This document shows positions 8,801-16,591 of a stretch of DNA of 64,000 nt, piece by piece. The number at the start of each line of letters is the position of its first letter. Within the stretch, counting starts at the first letter, position 1. The DNA is taken from contig NZ_WTPY01000004.1 in the NCBI RefSeq assembly GCF_011378905.1, positions 186,001-250,000 on the forward strand, written 5' to 3'. The notes under the pieces were generated by a model. That model had not been told where the DNA came from and ran no database searches. It saw only the letters and a program-made list of their open reading frames with translations. This stretch comes from Paraglaciecola sp. 20A4 (lineage in GTDB: Bacteria; Pseudomonadota; Gammaproteobacteria; Enterobacterales; Alteromonadaceae). The position numbers and the translations under genes were made by a program.

Positions 8801-9062
8801 AGAAAACGTCTTCTTATCTTACTTTGATGATGCCGGTGATTTGATTTATCAACAAATCGACGATTGGTCTACCGTTGATGCCTACGCTTCCTACTCGTTC
8901 AAAGAGCAGAACAGCTTGCTAGAGAATAGCAAGCTAACCCTAGGTGTACGTAATATTGGTGACAAAGAGCCACCTTTCACTTCTGGCACATTTGGCTATG
9001 AAAGCAGTGTTCACTCTTCATCAGGCCGCTACTTGTACATGACCTTAAACAAGAAGTTCTAG
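5895..9062 (+). CDS. TonB-dependent receptor with N-terminal signalling (STN) domain
   Basis: A 1055-residue outer-membrane receptor. ATG 5895 is chosen because it follows an AGAGG site by 8 bases and gives a clean signal peptide ending near SFAAQ; the frame extends upstream to 5841 without these. The STN domain lies at about residues 38-115 (IDIPAQKLDAALLELAEESE, TVEEALNILLENT). A Ser/Thr linker follows, then the plug (RIKVVGSNIR, DLLAELPQQG, VNLRGIGTGYSLTLLNGRR, RVEVLRDGAAAIYGTDAIAG) and a 22-strand-type barrel ending in aromatic Phe (LYMTLNKKF). The length and the GSNIR and NLRG motifs fit the large TonB receptors of marine gammaproteobacteria that take up oligomers rather than siderophores. 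Peptidase genes downstream suggest an amide- or peptide-linked ligand. Confidence 0.93.
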   Translation: MKLHQSFKLSTLACSIMLMLQTGNSFAAQTQQQNIDIPAQKLDAALLELAEESETQILFSSAITPNITTRGISATLTVEEALNILLENTSLEFVKRSAGTFIIREKSKSTSSSTSTQDTIAPIEPVKSAAGTPSKKADGEASVERIKVVGSNIRVNQDSGALPISTFSAEDFEDLGITSGADLLAELPQQGEVSFNSERVVGGVNDARGDVSSVNLRGIGTGYSLTLLNGRRLVLHPGTQAEDLVPVTTVNSNALPVRGLKRVEVLRDGAAAIYGTDAIAGVINYVLKDKNTGGDLQFQYGKNDGTDKDTFSLSGSGGWFFNNEQTHLTLSASLYEQDMLMASEREYAASSDTRNYPGLNPEFVGNTSLDGRTTSTPWAELSSESLGTFHIQPDTFNGCEVALGNGICAGGGSLDRELRYDSNSERSLSSEVSRVNLYALLTHNLTDEVELYGEALYYQAEADRLREQSGNLTAQRFTVASDAFYNPFGEDVTVRRYRPIDTGPRKINVEDYSYRFLTGLRGYYQDWDWDTALLYSKAHTLDSANRVNTTLFQQAVNSTDQSTAYDLFNGGSLTLPNIGDDTGNDQDVIDSFMFNIERESETELALYDFKISRPDIFELPAGDVGMAVGIEYRYESFSDARSDALNGTDSFIDVVTGNPSALASTVLGSSPTPDSSGSRNVFSTYVEFAVPLLADLPLVKSLDMQLAARYERFSDVGDITKPKVSLAWQVNDMVQLRAAYAEGFKAPGLPQTTAVDVSRSNTRSDPISGIRQGTLEIRNGSDDLKPETSTNTFAGIVFTPMKNLTLTADWWHIKQKDVVGILSSQTQILYDTLLRANGGSNANVIRDENNEILYVTNDYTNLLPREIKGVDYSILYKMNTELGDFTFTANAANLTQFDQGLDSVTQQVVNAQESGNEAVLFNGESVGIPGSAGDLLTKNGRPEWRSNIGIKWQKDSWGAGVKYKYISELENVFLSYFDDAGDLIYQQIDDWSTVDAYASYSFKEQNSLLENSKLTLGVRNIGDKEPPFTSGTFGYESSVHSSSGRYLYMTLNKKF

Positions 9063-9069
9063 TCATTCA

Positions 9070-9099
9070 GCCAATCAGAAACGCTCTGATTGGCTTTTC
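9070..9099 (+). terminator. Rho-independent terminator after the TonB receptor
   Basis: The 10-base stem GCCAATCAGA / TCTGATTGGC has a 5-base loop and is followed by TTTTCTT. It lies between the receptor and the carboxypeptidase, so transcription of the enzymes would be reduced relative to the receptor or would need its own promoter. Confidence 0.85.
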
Positions 9100-9131
9100 T
9101 TATTACCCTCAAAGAATGGACAACAATTATC

Positions 9132-10298
9132 ATGCTTCGCTATTTTCTCCCCATACTGCTAATGACCTCTTTTTCAGCGTTAAGTCAGGCCAAAGACTGC
9201 CGGTTTGACGATGTCACTTTTCATAACGACTTCAGCACCGCGCGTTTAAGCACCTGCGAACGGTTAGCTAAACATGAATACCATATTGGTATTTTGCCAG
9301 AAAATGAGCCGGTCAATCCTAGCCCTTGGTTTGGTTTTAAGGTGCAATCAGAACAAAATGCCCAGATAAAAATCAAGCTGACATTCAATGGCAACAACCC
9401 TCGTTACCTACCCAAACTCAGCACGAATGGCACACAGTGGCAAAACATTCCGTTTGACACTAAAGGCAAAGAAATGTGGATCAGCCTAAACACAGGCAAG
9501 GAGCCGATTTGGATTTCAGCTCAAGAAGCCATTGATAATCAAGAGTATGACAATTGGTTAGCCAGTCTCAAAAACCAGCAACCCACCCTTGAGATTGAAA
9601 CGCTAGGGCAATCAGAAAAAGGCCGCCCTATCAAAGCCTTGGTGAAGCAATCAGCAAAGAATAAAGAATGGCTGGTGATCATAGGCCGTCAACACCCGCC
9701 AGAAGTGACAGGTGCCATGGCGCTATTTACTTTCAGTGAAGCCTTATTATTAGATGACGCTTTGAGCACTCCTTTCTTCGAGCGTTTCAATGTACTGATG
9801 GTGCCAGACTTAAATCCAGACGGCGTTGAAACCGGCAACTGGCGGCACAACGCCAATGGTATAGATCTAAACCGCGACTGGAAAAACTTCGCGCAGGCAG
9901 AAACACGGCTGGTGCGAGACAAAATAGCCAGCATAGTGCAAAACGGTGGTAAAATTGTATTTGCAGTAGATTTTCACTCTACCTTTCATGATGTCTTTTA
10001 CACCATGCCAGATGATCATGATTTAGCGCCTATCCCTTTAATGGCAGGCTGGTTATCCGATTTAGATGCCGAGACAGGTTGGGTTTTCAAAACCGTGAAT
10101 AAGTCGGCCTCATCACCAGATCGCGGCATCTTTAAGCAGTACATCGCTGATCATTACAAAGTTCACGCCGTCACATACGAAGTGGGTGACAACACCAATC
10201 GCCAACTTATTCCTTACGTTGCAAAGCAAGCAGCCAAAGCATTGGTAGAAAACCTATTAGACGTTGAACCAGAAGCATTTTATGTTGACCAAAAATAA
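9132..10298 (+). CDS. Secreted M14-family zinc carboxypeptidase
   Basis: A 388-residue zinc carboxypeptidase. ATG 9132 gives a signal peptide (MLRYFLPILLMTSFSALSQA), so the longer frame from 9090 is not used. An N-terminal beta-sandwich-like domain (about residues 20-150) precedes the M14 catalytic domain. Zinc ligands are visible in RQHPPEVTG (H..E) and in DFHSTFHDVFY (third His). Asn/Arg of the substrate pocket lie in NGIDLNRDW, and the catalytic Glu in YEVGDNTNR. This layout matches the cytosolic-carboxypeptidase-like M14 group, which cleaves C-terminal residues such as Glu. It is probably periplasmic. The next gene overlaps its 3' end by 17 bases, so the two enzymes are translated together. 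Confidence 0.9.
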   Translation: MLRYFLPILLMTSFSALSQAKDCRFDDVTFHNDFSTARLSTCERLAKHEYHIGILPENEPVNPSPWFGFKVQSEQNAQIKIKLTFNGNNPRYLPKLSTNGTQWQNIPFDTKGKEMWISLNTGKEPIWISAQEAIDNQEYDNWLASLKNQQPTLEIETLGQSEKGRPIKALVKQSAKNKEWLVIIGRQHPPEVTGAMALFTFSEALLLDDALSTPFFERFNVLMVPDLNPDGVETGNWRHNANGIDLNRDWKNFAQAETRLVRDKIASIVQNGGKIVFAVDFHSTFHDVFYTMPDDHDLAPIPLMAGWLSDLDAETGWVFKTVNKSASSPDRGIFKQYIADHYKVHAVTYEVGDNTNRQLIPYVAKQAAKALVENLLDVEPEAFYVDQK

Positions 10299-11826
10299 CA
10301 GCCTAGCGGCGCTATTACGCGCACACTCAAAGCGTGTTTATTCCGTAAGCACAGCTGCCCTGTTGGCCATGACTTGCGTTTACACATGCGCGACGTTGGC
10401 CAAAGCTAACCCGTTAAACCCGAACAGCGATGCTGCGGCATTTGTTGAACAGCAGGTTAACCAACAACAAACAATGAGCAATACTCTCGCTGACAATATG
10501 TGGCAATGGGCTGAAACCCGCTTTCACGAGCAAAAAAGCAGTCAAGCCATGCAAGACATCCTCATTGAGCATGGCTTTGAAGTCGATGTCGGCGTGTCAG
10601 GTATGCCCACCGCGTTTGTCGCTCGTTATCGCTTAGGTAGTGCTTCGAAGCATCTTAGCTCAGTAAGCCAAGTCACCGGGCCAGTGATCGCCATTTTGGC
10701 AGAAATGGACGCCCTGCCCGGCTTATCTCAAGGAGCAGTTCCTCACAAAGCCCCCATTTCAGGTAAAGCCGCAGGTCATGCATGTGGTCATCATTTATTT
10801 GGCGCAGGCTCACTAGCGGCTGCAATAGCGATTAAAAACTGGCTGGTACTGAACAAGGTAAACGGCGAAATTCGTTTATACGGCACCCCAGCGGAAGAAG
10901 GCGGCTCGGGTAAAGTCTATATGGTCCGAGAGGGTCTGTTTGATGATGTCGACAGCGTATTGCATTGGCATCCAGGCGATCAAAACACGACGCAACCTAT
11001 GACAACCCTCGCCAATAAAACGGCCAAATTTCGTTTTCATGGCATTGCCTCTCACGCAGCCGCTGCACCAGAGCGTGGTCGTTCAGCCTTAGATGCGGTT
11101 GAAGCCATGAATTACATGGTCAATATGATGCGTGAGCATGTGCCGTCTGATACGCGCATTCATTATGTTATTACCCATGGTGGCGGGGCACCTAACGTGG
11201 TGCCTGAATTTGCCGAAGTCTATTATTATATGCGCACCCCCTCAGCCGCAGATTTACCTGCCTTATGGGCCCGATTAGAGAAAACGGCACAAGCAGCTGC
11301 CCTTGGTACAGAAACCACTGTCGACTGGGAAATTATGTCAGGCGTGTGGAGCACACTGCCTAATGCGACATTAGCCAAAGTGACGCACGAAGCGATGCAG
11401 GCATTTGGTGGTATTGAATATTCACAAAAAGAGCAAGAGTTTGCCGACAAAATTCGCCCAACACTCAGTAAACGCGCAGTCCGCCAAATCGGTAACGAAC
11501 AAAAAATCATGCCATTCACTGACGATATTTATCATGCTACAGCGTCAACTGACGTGGGTGATATTAGCTGGAACGTGCCCACTACGGGATTTGTTACTGC
11601 TACTTGGGTACCTGGTACAGCACCTCATAGTTGGCAAGCCGTGGCTGCTGGCGGAATGAGCATCGGCTTCAAAGGCATGCACCTAGCGAGCAAAACCTTG
11701 GCATTAAGTGCAATACGCTTATTTGAACAGCCTCAATTGATACAAGAAGCCAAAACAGAGTGGCGCAAGCATGTGGGTAATGTGCAATATCAATCACAAA
11801 TTGGCAATCGCACTCCAGCTCTGTAA
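10282..11826 (+). CDS. AbgB-like M20 amidohydrolase with signal peptide
   Basis: A 514-residue M20-family metallopeptidase resembling the p-aminobenzoyl-glutamate hydrolase subunit AbgB and indole-acetyl-amino-acid hydrolases. Metal-site motifs are AILAEMDALPGL, AAGHACGHHLFGAGS (metal-bridging Cys and His) and GTPAEEGGSGK (catalytic Glu). The lid domain begins near FHGIASHAAAAPERG. ATG 10282 lies 17 bases inside the preceding carboxypeptidase gene. Residues 1-45 contain a basic stretch and a hydrophobic segment (VYSVSTAALLAMTCVYTCAT) that looks like an export signal, unusual because AbgB itself is cytoplasmic. It would release an amine or amino acid from an amide conjugate in the periplasm. 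Specificity is unknown. Confidence 0.85.
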   Translation: MLTKNNSLAALLRAHSKRVYSVSTAALLAMTCVYTCATLAKANPLNPNSDAAAFVEQQVNQQQTMSNTLADNMWQWAETRFHEQKSSQAMQDILIEHGFEVDVGVSGMPTAFVARYRLGSASKHLSSVSQVTGPVIAILAEMDALPGLSQGAVPHKAPISGKAAGHACGHHLFGAGSLAAAIAIKNWLVLNKVNGEIRLYGTPAEEGGSGKVYMVREGLFDDVDSVLHWHPGDQNTTQPMTTLANKTAKFRFHGIASHAAAAPERGRSALDAVEAMNYMVNMMREHVPSDTRIHYVITHGGGAPNVVPEFAEVYYYMRTPSAADLPALWARLEKTAQAAALGTETTVDWEIMSGVWSTLPNATLAKVTHEAMQAFGGIEYSQKEQEFADKIRPTLSKRAVRQIGNEQKIMPFTDDIYHATASTDVGDISWNVPTTGFVTATWVPGTAPHSWQAVAAGGMSIGFKGMHLASKTLALSAIRLFEQPQLIQEAKTEWRKHVGNVQYQSQIGNRTPAL

Positions 11827-12042
11827 CCTGAAACGTTGTACTAGCCATCTTAGGTATTAACACTGAGGTGCATAATTATGACTAACTGTCTGTTTTAGCA
11901 TGTAGTATTTGCCTTATTTCAGTGTAGCTTGAATTTGATAATAATCGTATGCATGGGGTATTTTTCATCTAGCAACGATAAGATAAATGGATATTGGTGG
12001 GACGATTTTGTTGTTTAACCTACTAGGCACACAGGAGCAAAT

Positions 12043-12504
12043 ATGGACTTTATCGCCCCATCAGATAAACATATTAGACAACTCATGACGTGGTTCGAAG
12101 ATGAAGCGCAATTGGCAATCTGGTCAGGTCCTAACTTTCGCTACCCTTTTGACTTATCGTCGTTTAAATATGATCTAAAATTAACGTCCCTTCAATCATT
12201 CTCAGGATTATCAGCACAACGCGAATTATTGGCATTTGGTCAATACTATTTACGTGAAGGAAAATGCCACTTAGGACGGTTGGTGGTTAATCCTGAGTTT
12301 CGAGGACAAGGTTTTATTGCGGAATTAATTGAAAAGCTCAGCGCAGTAGGTAGACAAGAGTTAGCCGTATCGACTAGCTCACTTTTTGTGTTTAGTCATA
12401 ATATCCGTGCGATAACGGCATATGAAAAACTAGGCTTTATGGTTGAAAATTATCCCACTAAAATAACATTGGATAACTGTTTATACATGGTACATCGAAG
12501 CTAA
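12043..12504 (+). CDS. GNAT-family N-acetyltransferase
   Basis: A 153-residue GNAT protein. The acetyl-CoA-binding motif A is at about residues 80-105: LGRLVVNPEFRGQGFIAELI, with the R-x-x-G-x-G/A signature. The C-terminal motif is FSHNIRAITAYEKLGF. An AGGAG ribosome site precedes ATG 12043. It is a stand-alone gene with about 215 AT-rich bases before it that hold no other feature I can name. The substrate (amino acid, polyamine, antibiotic or protein) cannot be inferred. Confidence 0.85.
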   Translation: MDFIAPSDKHIRQLMTWFEDEAQLAIWSGPNFRYPFDLSSFKYDLKLTSLQSFSGLSAQRELLAFGQYYLREGKCHLGRLVVNPEFRGQGFIAELIEKLSAVGRQELAVSTSSLFVFSHNIRAITAYEKLGFMVENYPTKITLDNCLYMVHRS

Positions 12505-12549
12505 ATTACCCAGCGCTAAGCTAACAGAAGCTGCGATAAAACTTGCTGG

Positions 12550-12819
12550 CTAATGCCCCGAAAATATCTCAGTAAACCAGCTAAGCATCCCCGTTTTATG
12601 TGAATGATTTCCGGTCGATTCGACTTTATTATTAATGTCACTGTGTTGGCTTTTTTGCCAGCGTTTATTCGTCGCTAAACGCTGTTCACGTCGCTCTTGA
12701 GCACGATTCGCCACATCGGTAAATCTGGCCCTCTGCTGTGCCGTAAAGCTTTCGGAAAAACTCTTACTTGGCGCGCTACGAGGTCGACTTCCACGTCCAC
12801 CTTTAGGTGAGCTACACAT
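12550..12819 (-). CDS. Small basic hypothetical protein
   Basis: An 89-residue, strongly basic protein (Arg/Lys/Ser-rich, for example RGSRPRSAPSKSFSES and AQERREQRLATNKRWQ) with a helical middle and a short C-terminal hydrophobic patch (MLSWFTEIFSG). A GAAGGA ribosome site 7 bases before the ATG and codon use like its neighbours support a real gene. I do not recognise a family. It might bind nucleic acid, judging only from charge. It lies between the acetyltransferase (convergent) and the MacB-like gene. Confidence 0.55.
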   Translation of the reverse strand: MCSSPKGGRGSRPRSAPSKSFSESFTAQQRARFTDVANRAQERREQRLATNKRWQKSQHSDINNKVESTGNHSHKTGMLSWFTEIFSGH

Positions 12820-12911
12820 AATAATTCCTTCGATTACTATTCTCTACTGATGAGACAGGAATAACGGAATATTTCTTTCACGCAAGCGTATAAACACTTT
12901 ATTTTATGGCC

Positions 12912-14141
12912 TTACTCGTACCTAAGCGCATCTATTGGCGCTAGGCGCGACGCTTTAAGCGCAGGATAGTAGCCAAAAAACACGCCGATCAAGCCGGAAA
13001 AACCTAGACTCAATAACACCACTCTGGTTTCAATAATTCCACCAGCGCCAATGCCGTATTGATTACCAATAAACACAAAGCCATAAGCAATCATAACCCC
13101 GATAAATCCGCCTAGACCGCACAACACTATCGATTCAATCAAAAACTGATATAGAATATCGGAAGGCTTCGCTCCCACCGCCATACGCAAGCCGATTTCC
13201 CGGGTGCGCTCGGTCACTGATACCAACATAATATTCATAATACCGATACCGCCCACAACTAAGCTAACCGATGCAACCCACGCGAGTAAGGTATTAAACA
13301 CCTGAATGGTTTCAGCGCGTGTAGCAATCATTTCTGACACGTTACGAATACGAAATAAGTCGTCTGCGCCAACTGGAATGCGCATGCGCTGGCGAAGTAA
13401 AAGCGACATTTCATCTTCTATATAATCCATGTCCTCACCGTCATAAGCACTGACCTGAATAAAGCTCACAGATTTTGGATTAGTCGCATTCACACCGGTT
13501 ATTTTATTGCGCACCGTTTTAATGGGTAAAAAGATTACGTCGTCTTGATCTTCTCCTCTGGCATCTTGGCCTTTTTCATTAAGTACTCCAATAACAATGG
13601 CATTAAAATTTGTCACGCGCAGGGTTTGGCCGATGGGATCGCTGGCGCCAAATAGTTCGCTGCGCACCCTTTCACCGATGATCACCACTTTGCTGCCGCG
13701 ACTAATTTCCGCTGGTGTGAATTCACGCCCGTTGGCGATGCCCCAATCTCGCACCACGAAGTAGCGATTGTCGATGCCATCAATTTCTGTGGACCAGTTT
13801 AAGTTGCCATATATGACTTGCCCCGACGCGGACAAATAGGGTGCTGCAGCCTCCACGCCTGGTACTTGTTTTTCGATTAAATTGGCATCGTCTTCATTTA
13901 TTTTCACCACGGAATTAGAGCGCGCGCCGCCGCTTTGACGAAATGCTCCCGTCACAAAAAATACATTCCCCCCCAACGATTTTATCTGCTCATCGACTTT
14001 CTGTTGTGCCCCCGCGCCCATCGCGACCATTATGATCACAGCGGCCACGCCGATAATTATACCTAACATGGTTAAGCAACTGCGCAGCACATTGACTCGA
14101 AGAGCGGTTATCGCTGTTTTAAGCAAAATAACAATTTTCAT
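12912..14141 (-). CDS. MacB-type ABC transporter permease
   Basis: A 409-residue ABC3/MacB-family permease. One N-terminal membrane helix (ITALRVNVLRSCLTMLGIII) leads into a large periplasmic MacB_PCD domain (about residues 40-265). Three C-terminal helices follow, with the signature NIMLVSVTERTREIGLRMAVGA at about 305-325. It uses a separate ATPase subunit, unlike E. coli MacB, which fuses both. The start overlaps the ATPase stop by 4 bases. With the adaptor it would form a tripartite pump or mechanotransmission complex using an outer-membrane channel encoded elsewhere, for export of an antibiotic, peptide or lipid-like compound. Confidence 0.9.
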   Translation of the reverse strand: MKIVILLKTAITALRVNVLRSCLTMLGIIIGVAAVIIMVAMGAGAQQKVDEQIKSLGGNVFFVTGAFRQSGGARSNSVVKINEDDANLIEKQVPGVEAAAPYLSASGQVIYGNLNWSTEIDGIDNRYFVVRDWGIANGREFTPAEISRGSKVVIIGERVRSELFGASDPIGQTLRVTNFNAIVIGVLNEKGQDARGEDQDDVIFLPIKTVRNKITGVNATNPKSVSFIQVSAYDGEDMDYIEDEMSLLLRQRMRIPVGADDLFRIRNVSEMIATRAETIQVFNTLLAWVASVSLVVGGIGIMNIMLVSVTERTREIGLRMAVGAKPSDILYQFLIESIVLCGLGGFIGVMIAYGFVFIGNQYGIGAGGIIETRVVLLSLGFSGLIGVFFGYYPALKASRLAPIDALRYE

Positions 14142-14860
14142 GCTACGCCCTCGTCTGCTGCTTGGCGTATATGTTGATTACGTTCATCACTGATCAATTC
14201 CCCATCACGAAACGTCAATTTACGGCTCGCAAATTCCGCAATTTCTGGTTCATGAGTCACTAGCACTATGGTTTTGCCTTGTTGATTAAGTTGCTGAAAA
14301 AGCGCCATGACTTCTAACCCTGTATGGGTATCTAGTGCACCAGTGGGTTCATCAGCTAAAATCATCAGCGGATCGTTTATTAATGCTCTAGCGATCGCCA
14401 CACGTTGCTGTTGGCCACCAGATAACTGACCTGGGTGATGATCCATTCGAGACCCTAAACCCACACTTTCTAAGCATTGTTTGGCACGAGAGATCCAATC
14501 CGCTTCAGGAACGTTACTGTACAGTAGCGGTAACGTAACGTTGTCTAACGCACTAGTACGAGGCAGTAAATTAAACTGTTGAAAGACAAATCCAATACGC
14601 TGATTACGTACGCTCGCCAACTCATTCTTACTGAGTGTCGATAATTCCTGACCAGCAAAGGCAATACTGCCCTCGCTAGCGATATCTAAACAGCCCAGCA
14701 AGTTCATCATGGTAGATTTTCCCGAGCCTGAGCTGCCCATAATCGCTACAAATTCACCTTGATATATATCGAGATCAACGCCTTTGAGAGCCCAAACCAA
14801 CTCATCACCCATGGTATATACTTTTTTGGCCTGACGAACTCGAAGCAGCGGCTCAGACAT
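14138..14860 (-). CDS. MacB/LolD-type ABC transporter ATPase
   Basis: A 240-residue ABC ATPase. Walker [13 protein letters not shown] is at about residues 41-52, the Q-loop in [11 protein letters not shown], the signature [15 protein letters not shown] at about 142-156, Walker [13 protein letters not shown], and the H-loop [10 protein letters not shown]. It belongs to the MacB/LolD/FtsE group. It is placed between the adaptor and the permease with 1- and 4-base overlaps, which shows a single operon in the order adaptor, ATPase, permease. Confidence 0.93.
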   Translation of the reverse strand: MSEPLLRVRQAKKVYTMGDELVWALKGVDLDIYQGEFVAIMGSSGSGKSTMMNLLGCLDIASEGSIAFAGQELSTLSKNELASVRNQRIGFVFQQFNLLPRTSALDNVTLPLLYSNVPEADWISRAKQCLESVGLGSRMDHHPGQLSGGQQQRVAIARALINDPLMILADEPTGALDTHTGLEVMALFQQLNQQGKTIVLVTHEPEIAEFASRKLTFRDGELISDERNQHIRQAADEGVA

Positions 14861-16335
14861 TATTCGGTCACCTTCTGGGCACGTACGATAACTTTGTCAC
14901 CGTCACTGAGTTGCTTAGATTGGATCTCACTGTATTCAAGATCGGCAATACCAATGCCCACATCTACTTTACTTGGTTGGCCATCACGCAACACCCAAAC
15001 CGCGCCACGCTGGTAATCTTGCTTATCTCCCCCCGCTTTGCTCTGAGCACTGCGTGATTGACCAAGCACTTTATATTTTTCCATTTGCTCTGGCGTTAAG
15101 ATGCTTTGCAGCGCAATATTCATCTGGCTACGCACTTTTTTCATCGCATCATTTCCTGAAGGGCGACCACCGGGTCCACCAGGGCCAGCTTCACGTGCTG
15201 CGCTCATTGATTCGCGCATTTTACTCATCACGTCAGCCACCTGTTTTTGCTGTGCCTCATTTAGCCCAAGCTGTTCAAATAATTCAGCTAATCGGCCATT
15301 TGGCCCTGCGCTACTATTGGCAGAACTCGACCCGCTATCGGGTGAAAAGCGTAATGCAGAGTTAGGCACCCGCAGTACATTATCACGTTGCCCAAGCACG
15401 ATATCGACATTAGCTGTCATACCGGGCAGCAGTAACAAACGGTCGTTTTTTACGCCAATAATCACTTTATATGTCACCACATTATTGGTCACCGTAGCGG
15501 ACTTTCTCACTTGAGTGACCACACCGCTAAACTTACGCTCGGGGAAAGCATCGACGGTAAAATTAACCGTTTGGTCTTTAGCGATGCGTCCTATATCCGC
15601 CTCATCCACGTCAGCTTCTATCTGCATAGAGGCTAAATCTTGTGCAATCGAAAATAACGTTGGTGCAGAAAGACTGGCCGACACGGTCTGGCCTTTGTCT
15701 ACTTGTCGGTCAATGACCACGCCGTCCACGGGAGAGCGAATATAGGTACGATCCAAATCTAATTTTGCTTGCTCTAACATAGATTGAGATTGTTGTATTT
15801 TGGCCTTGCCAACCAAAATAGCCGCGTCAGCTGTATCAATCGCGACTTTAGCCAGTTCGTAGGAGGTTTCACTGATATCTAACTCAGAGGCACTGACCAG
15901 ATTTTTGTTGCGCAGTTCGCGTGTTCGCTGATATTCACGTTCGGCGAGTTTTTCTTCGGTTTGCGCCTTTTTACGAGCCGCCTTAAGCTGCACGAGGCTA
16001 GCATCCGACGACGCTAAATCTGCTTCACTTTGGCGCAGCTTTGATACCACAGTACGATCATCAATACGGGCGATAATCTGTCCGCTGGTTACTTCGTCGT
16101 TAAAGTCCACATTTAACTGAGAAATTAATCCTGATAACTCAGAACCAACTTCGACCGTCACCACAGGAGAAATAGTTCCAGATGAGTTTACTGTGCTTTC
16201 AATTCTGCCGACTGACAGAGGTTGAGTGTGATAGACAATACGCTCACTAGATTGAGATGGTTGGGTAAACCACCAAAATGCGGCTGCTATAACAGCTACG
16301 ATAACGAGTCCCTTTATTAACGATGTATTCTTCAT
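14860..16335 (-). CDS. MacA-like periplasmic adaptor with LTXXQ/Spy-like insertion
   Basis: A 491-residue RND/MacA-type adaptor. ATG 16335 is preferred over 16404 because it starts a normal N-terminal membrane anchor (MKNTSLIKGLVIVAVIAAAF). The barrel-sandwich hybrid parts are SGTISPVVTVEVGSELSG and the later IRSPVDGVVIDRQVDKGQ, separated by a long hairpin (about residues 100-185, Ala/Glu/Lys-rich coiled coil). The beta-barrel domain follows (FTVDAFPERKFSGVVTQV). Unusually, about residues 345-420 hold LGLNEAQQKQVADVMSKMRE, a Gly/Pro-rich loop, and ALQSILTPEQMEKYKVLG, which resemble the LTXXQ helices of CpxP/Spy. The C-terminal membrane-proximal part then resumes. Confidence 0.88.
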   Translation of the reverse strand: MKNTSLIKGLVIVAVIAAAFWWFTQPSQSSERIVYHTQPLSVGRIESTVNSSGTISPVVTVEVGSELSGLISQLNVDFNDEVTSGQIIARIDDRTVVSKLRQSEADLASSDASLVQLKAARKKAQTEEKLAEREYQRTRELRNKNLVSASELDISETSYELAKVAIDTADAAILVGKAKIQQSQSMLEQAKLDLDRTYIRSPVDGVVIDRQVDKGQTVSASLSAPTLFSIAQDLASMQIEADVDEADIGRIAKDQTVNFTVDAFPERKFSGVVTQVRKSATVTNNVVTYKVIIGVKNDRLLLLPGMTANVDIVLGQRDNVLRVPNSALRFSPDSGSSSANSSAGPNGRLAELFEQLGLNEAQQKQVADVMSKMRESMSAAREAGPGGPGGRPSGNDAMKKVRSQMNIALQSILTPEQMEKYKVLGQSRSAQSKAGGDKQDYQRGAVWVLRDGQPSKVDVGIGIADLEYSEIQSKQLSDGDKVIVRAQKVTE

Positions 16336-16520
16336 AGTGTGATATCTGCAAAATCTAATTAAATGCTGGAATAATGTGAGAATTAAAGCATTTATCAAGT
16401 ACAAATGCTGTCAGGGAAATGTAAAGTTATCTAAAGTTGTTGTTTCAAAGCATGATGGCAGTTAAGCGCTGCAATAATGATCGTAATTATCACCGCTCAA
16501 ACGGTATAAATAACAGATAT

Positions 16521-16549
16521 AAAAAACGTCACAAAAGTGACGTTTTTTT
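16521..16549 (-). terminator. Terminator after the AspA-like gene
   Basis: AAAAAACGTCAC / GTGACGTTTTTTT is a strong hairpin with a 4-base loop and T-tracts on both strands. It lies downstream of the RimK/AspA-like pair on the minus strand and separates it from the MacA-like operon. Confidence 0.85.
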
Positions 16550-16591
16550 AGAATTTAAGCGTTTAACATTGGCTATTAAAGACCAAATAAT

